A stretch of 64,000 bases of DNA. It comes from Terriglobia bacterium (GTDB taxonomy: Bacteria > Acidobacteriota > Terriglobia > Terriglobales > Acidobacteriaceae). A program made the position numbers and the translations under genes. The stretch spans positions 62,001-126,000 of the forward strand of contig JAIQGE010000010.1 in the NCBI GenBank assembly GCA_020072815.1, given 5' to 3'. The notes under the pieces are model-generated. The model was given only the letters and a program-made list of their open reading frames with translations, did not search any database and was not told the DNA's origin. Shown here one piece after another: positions 32,183 to 38,162 of the stretch (positions are counted from its first letter, which is position 1; every line of letters begins with the position of its first letter).

Positions 32183-32350
32183 GTGGCCAAACTCCGCTCC
32201 AGCACGATCGTCAGACACTACGACCCAGACGATGAAGACCGGCCGCGGCGCCGGCGTGGGCGCGATCCAATCCGCGAGATTGCGCGCGCTGCTTTGCTGG
32301 TCTTGATCCTGTGGCTCCTCTACCAGATGTTTAAAAGTTATCCCCACTAG
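32183..32350 (+). CDS. Small membrane protein
   Basis: 55 residues from GTG 32183. A charged N-terminal part (YDPDDEDRPRRRRGRDPIRE) precedes one C-terminal helix (AALLVLILWLLYQMF). The 24 bases spanning its ribosome site and first codons (32170-32193) are nearly the same as those of the next gene (32351-32373), indicating a duplicated translation-start region. Confidence 0.6.
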   Translation: MAKLRSSTIVRHYDPDDEDRPRRRRGRDPIREIARAALLVLILWLLYQMFKSYPH

Positions 32351-32362
32351 AAAGGAAAGCCC

Positions 32363-32857
32363 GTGGCCAAACTGCGTTGGATCGCCGGTATCGTCCTGGT
32401 CCTTCTTGTCGCAAGCGGCGCTTACAGCGTCATTTCCCGGCGCATGGCAAGTGCGAGATTCAGCAGCCAGGTTTACGGGGAAGTCCCCGATGCCCCCAAA
32501 AGTTTTGTGCTGAAGCCAGGTCAGGCGATGACTCTTGGACCGCCCCACAGCGCCGGCAACGTGCGATACGACGTGGCTTCCTCCATGCCGGTGAACACTG
32601 GGTTGATGGTCAGCGGCGGACGCTGGCCCAGAGACGCGATCTGCTACGAAGCCCAGGTGTTGGCCTCTGTGAAGTCCTGCAAGGTTGACCCGCCCAATCC
32701 TCAGTGGATCGTCGTTGCAGACACCAGGACTTCCAGCGATGTCGTTGCCGGCGCGATTTTTGGAAACCAGCAAGTGATCGCTGACAACAAAGTGACGGTC
32801 ACCATCTATCACTGGGGTTGCGCGAGAAACTGCTGCGCGACCCTGGATTGCCGGTAA
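32363..32857 (+). CDS. Membrane-anchored beta protein
   Basis: 164 residues from GTG 32363. N-terminal anchor AKLRWIAGIVLVLLVASGAY, then a beta-rich part (VLKPGQAMTLGPPHSAGNVR, VTVTIYHWGCARNCCATLDC) with five Cys, so most of it is probably outside the cytoplasm. It is the second gene of a two-gene rightward cassette within leftward genes and is convergent with the 32890-33603 gene. Confidence 0.6.
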   Translation: MAKLRWIAGIVLVLLVASGAYSVISRRMASARFSSQVYGEVPDAPKSFVLKPGQAMTLGPPHSAGNVRYDVASSMPVNTGLMVSGGRWPRDAICYEAQVLASVKSCKVDPPNPQWIVVADTRTSSDVVAGAIFGNQQVIADNKVTVTIYHWGCARNCCATLDCR

Positions 32858-32889
32858 CGCCAGACAAAGCGCGATCTGTAAGACGTTTC

Positions 32890-33603
32890 TCATAGGTTCT
32901 TGATCAACACGATCGCGCCGATAGTCAGCGCGATGCCGCCCACGGTCCCCACGCCAAGCCCAGAGAACAGCGAGCTAATGTCAAAGGGCGGATTGGAAGA
33001 TCCAGATGGCGCCTGGTCTGAATAAACCAGGCCCGGCGAAACTGGCGCATCAGTTGCAGGACCAGAGGCAGAGACAAAAGTAAAGCTGGCGTTGCTGATG
33101 TTGTCAGAGAGGACCTTGGCCATCTCCATCCCGGCGTTCAAAACAATGCTGCCCTGCCCTGAGTAGACGAAAGAGATTAGATATCCCCCACCAGGAGCCG
33201 GCGTTGGTGTGACGTTGCGAAAATTTGAATCGCTTTTCAGGGCAGACACGATATCGCTGGTAGCCAGACCCACGCAGACACCAAACAAACCACAGCTCAC
33301 GTTGAACTGAAAGACGTAGTTGCCTCCAATCACCATCGTGCTGCCAGGGTCAAGAGTGCCCAGGCCACTAAGCCTCACCGGCGCGTGGACGCCGCGGGCA
33401 AAGGCATCGTCGCGCGTGAGTCTGATCATGTGCGCGTGACGGGCTGCAGCGGCGTGGATATGCTGCATACGTTGGGCGTGGTCCATCGCGGCCGCGGATG
33501 CTTTCCAATCGGGATGCGAAAGCCGGCGCAGCTCGCCCAGGGTGCGCACCGTTCCCGGCCGCCAGCCGTTGGGATTGTCAGTGTTCGCGCGCATGTAGCT
33601 CAT
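32890..33603 (-). CDS. Tail-anchored protein with N-terminal NG.RP tag
   Basis: 237 residues from ATG 33603 (ATGA overlap with the lipoprotein gene). MSYMRANTDNPNGWRPGTVR matches the start of the 34345 and 28465 proteins. A His/Met-rich helix (DHAQRMQHIHAAAARHAHMI) follows, then a beta domain (GSTMVIGGNYVFQFNVSCGL, GGGYLISFVYSGQGSIVLNA). A Ser/Pro linker leads to the terminal helix TVGGIALTIGAIVLIKNL. The shared N-terminus suggests a common sorting or assembly signal. Confidence 0.65.
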   Translation of the reverse strand: MSYMRANTDNPNGWRPGTVRTLGELRRLSHPDWKASAAAMDHAQRMQHIHAAAARHAHMIRLTRDDAFARGVHAPVRLSGLGTLDPGSTMVIGGNYVFQFNVSCGLFGVCVGLATSDIVSALKSDSNFRNVTPTPAPGGGYLISFVYSGQGSIVLNAGMEMAKVLSDNISNASFTFVSASGPATDAPVSPGLVYSDQAPSGSSNPPFDISSLFSGLGVGTVGGIALTIGAIVLIKNL

Positions 33604-33863
33604 CGCGCCACCGTCCAGCACCGTTTGAGCGGGTCAGTTGCCACGTCCACGCGATAATCGGGTCCATAGCAAACGCGATCGCCGGACAGCAGTTCGTACG
33701 CAAACTCTGAACAGAAGCCCAGCTTTTTGCAGGGATAGTCGTTCTTGTCCTGGGCCACGATCTGAGGGACGTTGGGATCGAGAATGTAGAGCTTCACCGT
33801 GTGCTTGGGTGCAGCACAGCCGATCGCGACGAAGGCCAGAAACAGAAATAGCGTTTTCTTCAT
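33600..33863 (-). CDS. Small lipoprotein
   Basis: 87 residues. MKKTLFLFLAFVAIGCAAPK is a signal peptide with lipobox AIGC; the mature part has five further Cys (YPCKKLGFCSEFAYE, DRVCYGPDY, KRCWTV). Overlaps both neighbours by four bases. It could be an outer spanin or surface lipoprotein; nothing specific supports either. Confidence 0.65.
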   Translation of the reverse strand: MKKTLFLFLAFVAIGCAAPKHTVKLYILDPNVPQIVAQDKNDYPCKKLGFCSEFAYELLSGDRVCYGPDYRVDVATDPLKRCWTVAR

Positions 33864-34348
33864 TTCTTTTTCCCTCCAAACAGCAGCAGCGCCGCGATCC
33901 CGCCCAGGACAAGGTAGCTGTTCTTCACGCCGGGAATCATCTGCTGATCAAACCAGGACGATGCCGGCGCCGCGGCCGCGGCCACCGTTGCCGGCGAAGG
34001 GATTGTCCCCGACGTGGGCGTGACCACCAGCGGCTTGGTGCTGGCCTGTGTGCTGGGGACTTGTGCCGGCAGAGTGGTGAACACGCCCGGCTGGGTCGCG
34101 GGATTCAAGCCAGGCCAGGCGCCGGGCAGTGTGTCAGGATTCTGAAAGGGTGTTGGAGCGGCAACCAACACAGGCCCGCCCTGGAATGCAGGAGTCATTG
34201 GCGAGCCGTCGCTGATAGGCTGCGGCGGACCAAAGGGCTGCGTGCTGAAGTCGCTGCCGGCAGATCCAGCCACGACAAAGCCCAGACCCAGGCGCCGCGG
34301 GAATGGCACGTGCACGCGACTATGCGGGAAGATGGTGCCTCGCCTCAT
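33860..34348 (-). CDS. Tail-anchored Pro/Thr-rich protein
   Basis: 162 residues. N-terminus FPHSRVHVPFPRRLGLGFVV shares the RRLGLG motif with the 20766 protein. The middle is a Pro/Thr/Ser/Ala linker without secondary structure. The C-terminus is MIPGVKNSYLVLGGIAALLL followed by FGGKKK, the shared IP-x...LGG..LLL-basic anchor. Probably a rod or tether anchored in a membrane. Confidence 0.65.
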   Translation of the reverse strand: MRRGTIFPHSRVHVPFPRRLGLGFVVAGSAGSDFSTQPFGPPQPISDGSPMTPAFQGGPVLVAAPTPFQNPDTLPGAWPGLNPATQPGVFTTLPAQVPSTQASTKPLVVTPTSGTIPSPATVAAAAAPASSWFDQQMIPGVKNSYLVLGGIAALLLFGGKKK

Positions 34349-35268
34349 CTGCGCTTCCCCTTATTGGCCATCGCCATCACCAGCAACGCTCCCCCGCCCA
34401 GCAGCGCGACGTTGGGGATCACTGCGCTGCCAATGCGAGTTGACCCGCTGAACAAAGTGGAAACAGAAGTCTGCGCCGGCACAACCGTTGGCCGCGGCGT
34501 TCCCGCGTTGAAGCTGAACACGATTGGAAAGCCGCTGGGCGATGTGGCGGTGATAGGCGGGACGGCCGGGTTGGCAAAATCAAACGTTGTGCGCTGGGTT
34601 CCTGGAGCTGGGGCCACCACAGTGGGAGTCACACCGGGCAAAGACACGTCGCCCTGTTCAGTGGCCATTGAGGGATCAGGCGGGCAAGGCACGATCGTGC
34701 CATCGGGCTGAGGCCCACACACGTCTGCCCCTAGTCCGCTGCAGGGCGCCCCGCAATTCAGATTGGACATGCCGCGCCGATTCATATCGTCATGGCGATG
34801 CCGGCGCAAACGTGTGCGCCGTCCAGGGCTGGTGCGAGAGATGATCCTGCGGCCATCGGGGAGCTGCACGAGCTGGTGGCCGCTGGCGGTGACCGGCTGG
34901 CGCAAAGCGGTGATGGCCACCGGCGCCGGCGGCGGCTGGGGAGTTTGCTCAAACACGCCGCGCGGGAGAATGTCAGTGTTGTAGAAGCGATATTTACCCG
35001 TGGCCGGGTCCACGCGATAGGTGACCGCGCCCTGGCCTTGCGACGTGGCCCGCGGCGGTGGACCAGGCGGGACCCATTCACCTGAGACGCCGCGTGTGCG
35101 CGACAATTCAGGCTGAGCGTAACGGGGGTAAGGCGCGCCGTCCCAACCCATGCGGGGATTAATCGGCTGGCTCAAGCTGGTAGTGGGCAGAGGAAAGCGC
35201 GCGCGCTGGTACCAGCCCAGCGGCCGGTGTCCAAGATCGTTCTCAGTCGAAGTGCGAATGTAGCTCAT
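34345..35268 (-). CDS. Tail-anchored protein with NDLGHRP tag
   Basis: 307 residues from ATG 35268 (ATGA overlap). MSYIRTSTENDLGHRPLGWY is the clearest copy of the N-terminal tag. The middle has VTYRVDPATGKYRFYNTDIL, a basic RRTRLRRHRHDDMNRRG and a Cys-containing GAPCSGLGADVCGPQ. A Thr/Pro-rich linker leads to the C-terminal helix SAVIPNVALLGGGALLVMAM and ANKGKRR. A palindrome copy (GGCGCAAACGTGTGCGCC) lies within its basic region. Confidence 0.65.
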   Translation of the reverse strand: MSYIRTSTENDLGHRPLGWYQRARFPLPTTSLSQPINPRMGWDGAPYPRYAQPELSRTRGVSGEWVPPGPPPRATSQGQGAVTYRVDPATGKYRFYNTDILPRGVFEQTPQPPPAPVAITALRQPVTASGHQLVQLPDGRRIISRTSPGRRTRLRRHRHDDMNRRGMSNLNCGAPCSGLGADVCGPQPDGTIVPCPPDPSMATEQGDVSLPGVTPTVVAPAPGTQRTTFDFANPAVPPITATSPSGFPIVFSFNAGTPRPTVVPAQTSVSTLFSGSTRIGSAVIPNVALLGGGALLVMAMANKGKRR

Positions 35269-36203
35269 CGTCTGCCCCCAAGCGCCATGAACGCCAGAAG
35301 GCCGATTCCCCCGTAGAGCATCCAATCGGGAATGGTCCCCACGGCCGACGTCACAATGCCACCAGGCGCGCTGCTTACCATGAGCTGTCCCGTGGGTGAA
35401 ACAGGCACGAGCTGGCCGGTCGTTGGATTGACGGCGAAGCCAGGCACGCTGGGCCGTATGCCGGTGTTTGTCGCGTTGATGATGCTGGCCGTGGCCTGGC
35501 CGGCCGTGCCCACGATCTTTGCGATGCCGGTGGCGATGTCTTCAAAGTCGCCCATGCGACGCAAGCGGCCCGGGCGCCGGCCGTCGTAATAGCCGCCCAG
35601 CCCTTGAATGTCCTGAAAACCGGCGTTGGTCAGCGACCAGACGCGCTTGCGAAAGTAGTTTCGCGGCCCGCGGCCAAAAGCAGGATTGCGACGTGCAGAG
35701 TCCAGAGGGAGCCATTGGCCGTCAATCTCTACCTCGCAGTAAATGTGACTGAAGACCCGCGGCGCGCCGGGATCTGAACTGACGGTGACCAGGCGCACGT
35801 CGTGGCCGATGGTGGCCAGCAGAGAAGGCAGCAGGACGCTGTTAATGTCGTCACAGTCGCCGGCGCGGACCAGAAGGATCTCGCGGGCTGTCCTCAGCGT
35901 TTCAATGCCGGCAATGTCCCGCGTGAAGCGAATGTTTTGCCTCACCCATTCGTAGACGGCGCGGATCTCGCCTACAAAGTCAAATTGCTGGACGCCGGCC
36001 GCGCGCACGATGGCGATCGCGAATCGGTTGATGTACTGGTCCGTCATGCCCTGGTGGACCAGCTTGCGTATGCGTTCAATCGTCTGCGCTGTGCCGCGGT
36101 CACCGTCAGACAGGGGCAGGCTCAAAGTGGGTTGCAGGCCCAGCAGGACCGCGAGCTTGTCAGGGGGAGGGCTTTGTGTTCGCGTCGCGAGTTGCTGATT
36201 CAT
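35265..36203 (-). CDS. Transglutaminase-like Cys protein with C-terminal anchor
   Basis: 312 residues from ATG 36203. The core (~50-200) is a transglutaminase/papain-like fold with the full triad: Cys in LVRAGDCDDINSVLLPSLLA, His in PRVFSHIYCEVEID, Asp in QWLPLDSA. These domains cleave or crosslink proteins or peptidoglycan peptides. It contains ARRNPAFGRG. The C-terminal helix TIPDWMLYGGIGLLAFMALG and GRR joins it to the anchor family. It may process the element's own NP-motif proteins or act on the cell wall; both are inference. Confidence 0.75.
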   Translation of the reverse strand: MNQQLATRTQSPPPDKLAVLLGLQPTLSLPLSDGDRGTAQTIERIRKLVHQGMTDQYINRFAIAIVRAAGVQQFDFVGEIRAVYEWVRQNIRFTRDIAGIETLRTAREILLVRAGDCDDINSVLLPSLLATIGHDVRLVTVSSDPGAPRVFSHIYCEVEIDGQWLPLDSARRNPAFGRGPRNYFRKRVWSLTNAGFQDIQGLGGYYDGRRPGRLRRMGDFEDIATGIAKIVGTAGQATASIINATNTGIRPSVPGFAVNPTTGQLVPVSPTGQLMVSSAPGGIVTSAVGTIPDWMLYGGIGLLAFMALGGRR

Positions 36204-36379
36204 TTTGGGCGCCCCTTCTTTCCCATCGTCCTGGAGTGCAGCACTGCCAGGAACAATTCCAGCACCGGCCTGGTTGCCGGCGTCACTGGAATCACCGCTT
36301 GCTTCTTGGTACCCGCTAGCACGCCGTTCAGGTCGCAAAACGCTTTCTGCAGCTGCGACGCATTGGGGGGAGCCTGCAT
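36200..36379 (-). CDS. 59-residue hypothetical protein
   Basis: Starts ATG (complement of 36377-36379), MQAPPNASQLQKAFCDLNGV, then LAGTKKQAVIPVTPATRPVL and ELFLAVLHSRTMGKKGRPK. Its stop overlaps the transglutaminase ATG (ATGA), the junction type used throughout the element. It is the first gene of the leftward operon after the divergent control region. Confidence 0.55.
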   Translation of the reverse strand: MQAPPNASQLQKAFCDLNGVLAGTKKQAVIPVTPATRPVLELFLAVLHSRTMGKKGRPK

Positions 36380-36495
36380 TGCGAATTTAACGGCCAGCCG
36401 GTTTGCATTTGACTTTGGTCAGTAGCTCGATCGCGGCTGGCCTGGGTACCGAGCGGGGTGAGTCTGGCAAAGGACGCGACGGGACGCAAGAGTTT

Positions 36496-36563
36496 GCCTG
36501 TTACAGGGAAAACCACGTGCCCTGTTACAGGGATGAGAATGTACCCACGTGCGCTATACAGGG
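36496..36563. promoter_or_regulatory. Three operator/iteron-like repeats in the divergent gap
   Basis: CCTGTTACAGGG (36497-36508), CCCTGTTACAGGG (36520-36532, a full palindrome) and CTATACAGGG (36554-36563) lie 24 and 31 bases apart in the 36380-36672 gap. CACGTG palindromes are interleaved (36514, 36546). The gap separates the leftward operon (start 36379) from the rightward gene at 36673. This suits a repressor-controlled divergent promoter region or an iteron-type origin. No clear -35/-10 pair could be fixed. Confidence 0.55.
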
Positions 36564-36672
36564 ATTTTTTGCCCACCTGCACCACTTTTTGTGCTAATGT
36601 CTCAAGGCTTAGTCCCTCAACCGAGACGTTCCCCCGAGCCTCGCTGGGTTTTGCATTTGAGGGAAGGTTTGC

Positions 36673-37980
36673 ATGGCTACGCGCACGAACGCTCCCGCCC
36701 AGCGCGGTGGGGTACTACACCAATCCATTTCACTTACGCCCGACGCCGCTGCCGCGGCCGGCGATCCAGCGCAGGACTCCGCCCCGACTTTCTGGGAACG
36801 CATCTACGCGATCAAGCCAGAAGAGTGGGCAAACTATTTCTGTTATCTCTACCGCGGCCGCGGCGGAGCCAGCCTGGCAAAGCTCACTCACCCATTCGAC
36901 GCCGATTGGGTGAAACAGCAGTATGGCGGGGGAGATTACCGCGCGCTGCTGAACGACCAAAACTACAAGATGGTCGCGTCGCACAGCTTTTCCATCGAAG
37001 GTCCACCCAAGCCGTCGCCAGTCGAAGCGCAAACGGCTGCGCCGGCGGCCGCGCCTAACGACGCATTCCAGGCTCAAGTGCTGGAGCTGATCAGGGAAAG
37101 CAATCGGCAGACACAAGACCTGGTCCGCGAAGTGTTGCGCGATCGCCAGCAGCCCGCGGGCTACGCAGCCGGGGCGGTGGACCCCAACATCGCGCTGAAG
37201 GGCGTGATAGAGATGCTGGTGGCCACCATGCCCAAACAGCAGGACCCGCTAGCGTTGCTGGTCCAGCTCAAAACATTGATGCCGACACAAACCGACCCGC
37301 TTGATTTTCTGGTCAAGCTGAAGACCGCGGGCTTAATCCCCGATGGCGCCGCGGGAGGCACCTTGCTGGAGCAAATCGAGAAGATCACAGAAGTCGCCAG
37401 CAAGCTGGGACTCTCCGCCACCGGCAGCAAGAGTCTGGGCGAGATCCTGCTGGAGAAAGGCCCTGACATCCTGGCCGGCATTGGCACAGTAGTGGACAAA
37501 TACAAAGGCGTGGAAAACACCAGGCTGGAAGCAGCAAAGACCATTCGCGAGGTCCAGCGAAACGCCGCGCCTCCAGGCGTGGCCCATACAACTGCAACGC
37601 CGGCAGGTCCCGCGGCGCCGCCAGCGATCGCCGCGCCGCCCAGCTCAGCTCTGGACGTTGAACCAATTGGAACGCCAGGCGCGCCCACGTCGCCGGTCAC
37701 TACTGAAAACATGATGACAGAAGCCGACCTGGTCAAAAGCAAGATCGTTAAGGCGATCGCCAACGGCGCCGGCGGAGGGGACATAGTCAGCTTTATCGGC
37801 GTGATGGATGAAGCTCTGCTGGACACTTTCCGCGGCGTGTCGGCCGCAGACCTGGAGATGTTCTGCAACATGGACCCCATCTTGAAGCAAGCAACCCAGC
37901 TCCCGCGCTTCAAGGAGTGCGTCCAGGAGATCGTAGAGGTCCTGCAGGAGGAAGAAGTCGAAGCGAGGCCGGTCAACTGA
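36673..37980 (+). CDS. Large hypothetical protein next to right end
   Basis: 435 residues, ATG after GAGGGAAGG. N-terminal part: FWERIYAIKPEEWANYFCYL and YRGRGG, a compact helical unit. Central helices: VLELIRESNRQTQDLVREVL, and two repeats around QQDPLALLVQLKTLMPTQTD and DPLDFLVKLKTAGLIPDG. An Ala/Pro linker precedes a C-terminal acidic helix bundle (VQEIVEVLQEEEVEARPVN). No ATPase motif (no GxxxxGK(S/T)). It stands alone on its strand between the operator repeats and the right attachment site, the position an early or master gene often takes. Function unknown. Confidence 0.6.
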   Translation: MATRTNAPAQRGGVLHQSISLTPDAAAAAGDPAQDSAPTFWERIYAIKPEEWANYFCYLYRGRGGASLAKLTHPFDADWVKQQYGGGDYRALLNDQNYKMVASHSFSIEGPPKPSPVEAQTAAPAAAPNDAFQAQVLELIRESNRQTQDLVREVLRDRQQPAGYAAGAVDPNIALKGVIEMLVATMPKQQDPLALLVQLKTLMPTQTDPLDFLVKLKTAGLIPDGAAGGTLLEQIEKITEVASKLGLSATGSKSLGEILLEKGPDILAGIGTVVDKYKGVENTRLEAAKTIREVQRNAAPPGVAHTTATPAGPAAPPAIAAPPSSALDVEPIGTPGAPTSPVTTENMMTEADLVKSKIVKAIANGAGGGDIVSFIGVMDEALLDTFRGVSAADLEMFCNMDPILKQATQLPRFKECVQEIVEVLQEEEVEARPVN

Positions 37981-38028
37981 AGAAGTTACCCCGGTTACCC
38001 TGCTAGACACTCTAGTTCAAAAAAGTTC

Positions 38029-38059
38029 TTGACTATGTGTCTATAGTTGTAGTTATACT
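38029..38059 (+). promoter_or_regulatory. Outward promoter next to the right attachment site
   Basis: TTGACT (38029-38034), 19-bp spacer, TATACT (38054-38059); predicted start near 38066. A 7-bp inverted repeat (TAGACAC 38004-38010, GTGTCTA 38037-38043) brackets the -35 box, like an operator. Integrated, it points into the antisense side of the host permease gene. In the circular form it would point across attP into the left operon. Confidence 0.45.
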
Positions 38060-38089
38060 ACGCGCATCTGAAAGTTTTGCTTCTTTCGA

Positions 38090-38118
38090 GATTACCCGCC
38101 TATACGTTATCAGACGTT
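38090..38118 (-). other. attR: right Xer core with degenerate XerD arm
   Basis: TATACGTTATCAGACGTT (38101-38118) repeats the left core exactly. On the minus strand the XerC arm and centre are intact, but the XerD position reads GGCGGGTAATC (complement of 38090-38100) instead of TTATGTAAAAT. The host permease stop codon lies 44 bases further on. The shared part therefore starts at the XerD/centre border, as expected when XerC makes the strand exchange. Confidence 0.85.
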
Positions 38119-38162
38119 ACCGGTCTAGCCTGCGAGAAGACAGGCTCCCCGGATCCCCTTTC

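Larger units (their letters stand above)
11007..38118. mobile_element. 27-kb Xer-dependent integrated virus-like element
   Basis: The element is bounded by the 18-bp direct repeats at 11007-11024 and 38101-38118; the unit length is 27,094 bp. The flanking genes are ordinary chromosome genes, while the interior is almost entirely small unknown proteins in tightly overlapping operons (ATGA/GTGA junctions). No integrase, transposase, relaxase, terminase, portal, tail or packaging-ATPase signature was found. Content that suggests a virus: a lysozyme-like protein, beta-sandwich proteins, many single-helix membrane proteins, very basic proteins, an HNH nuclease and a ParB-like protein. The right end keeps the XerC arm but has a degenerate XerD arm, as in other Xer-exploiting elements. 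The identity as a virus is inference. Confidence 0.85.

Noticed and set aside
11007-38118. Ordinary tailed prophage
   Set aside because: No terminase, portal, capsid protease, tail tube, tape measure or integrase anywhere in the 27 kb; the many small anchored proteins do not fit.
11007-38118. Conjugative or mobilisable plasmid island
   Set aside because: No relaxase, type IV secretion ATPase, coupling protein or ParA; the ParB-like gene alone is not enough.
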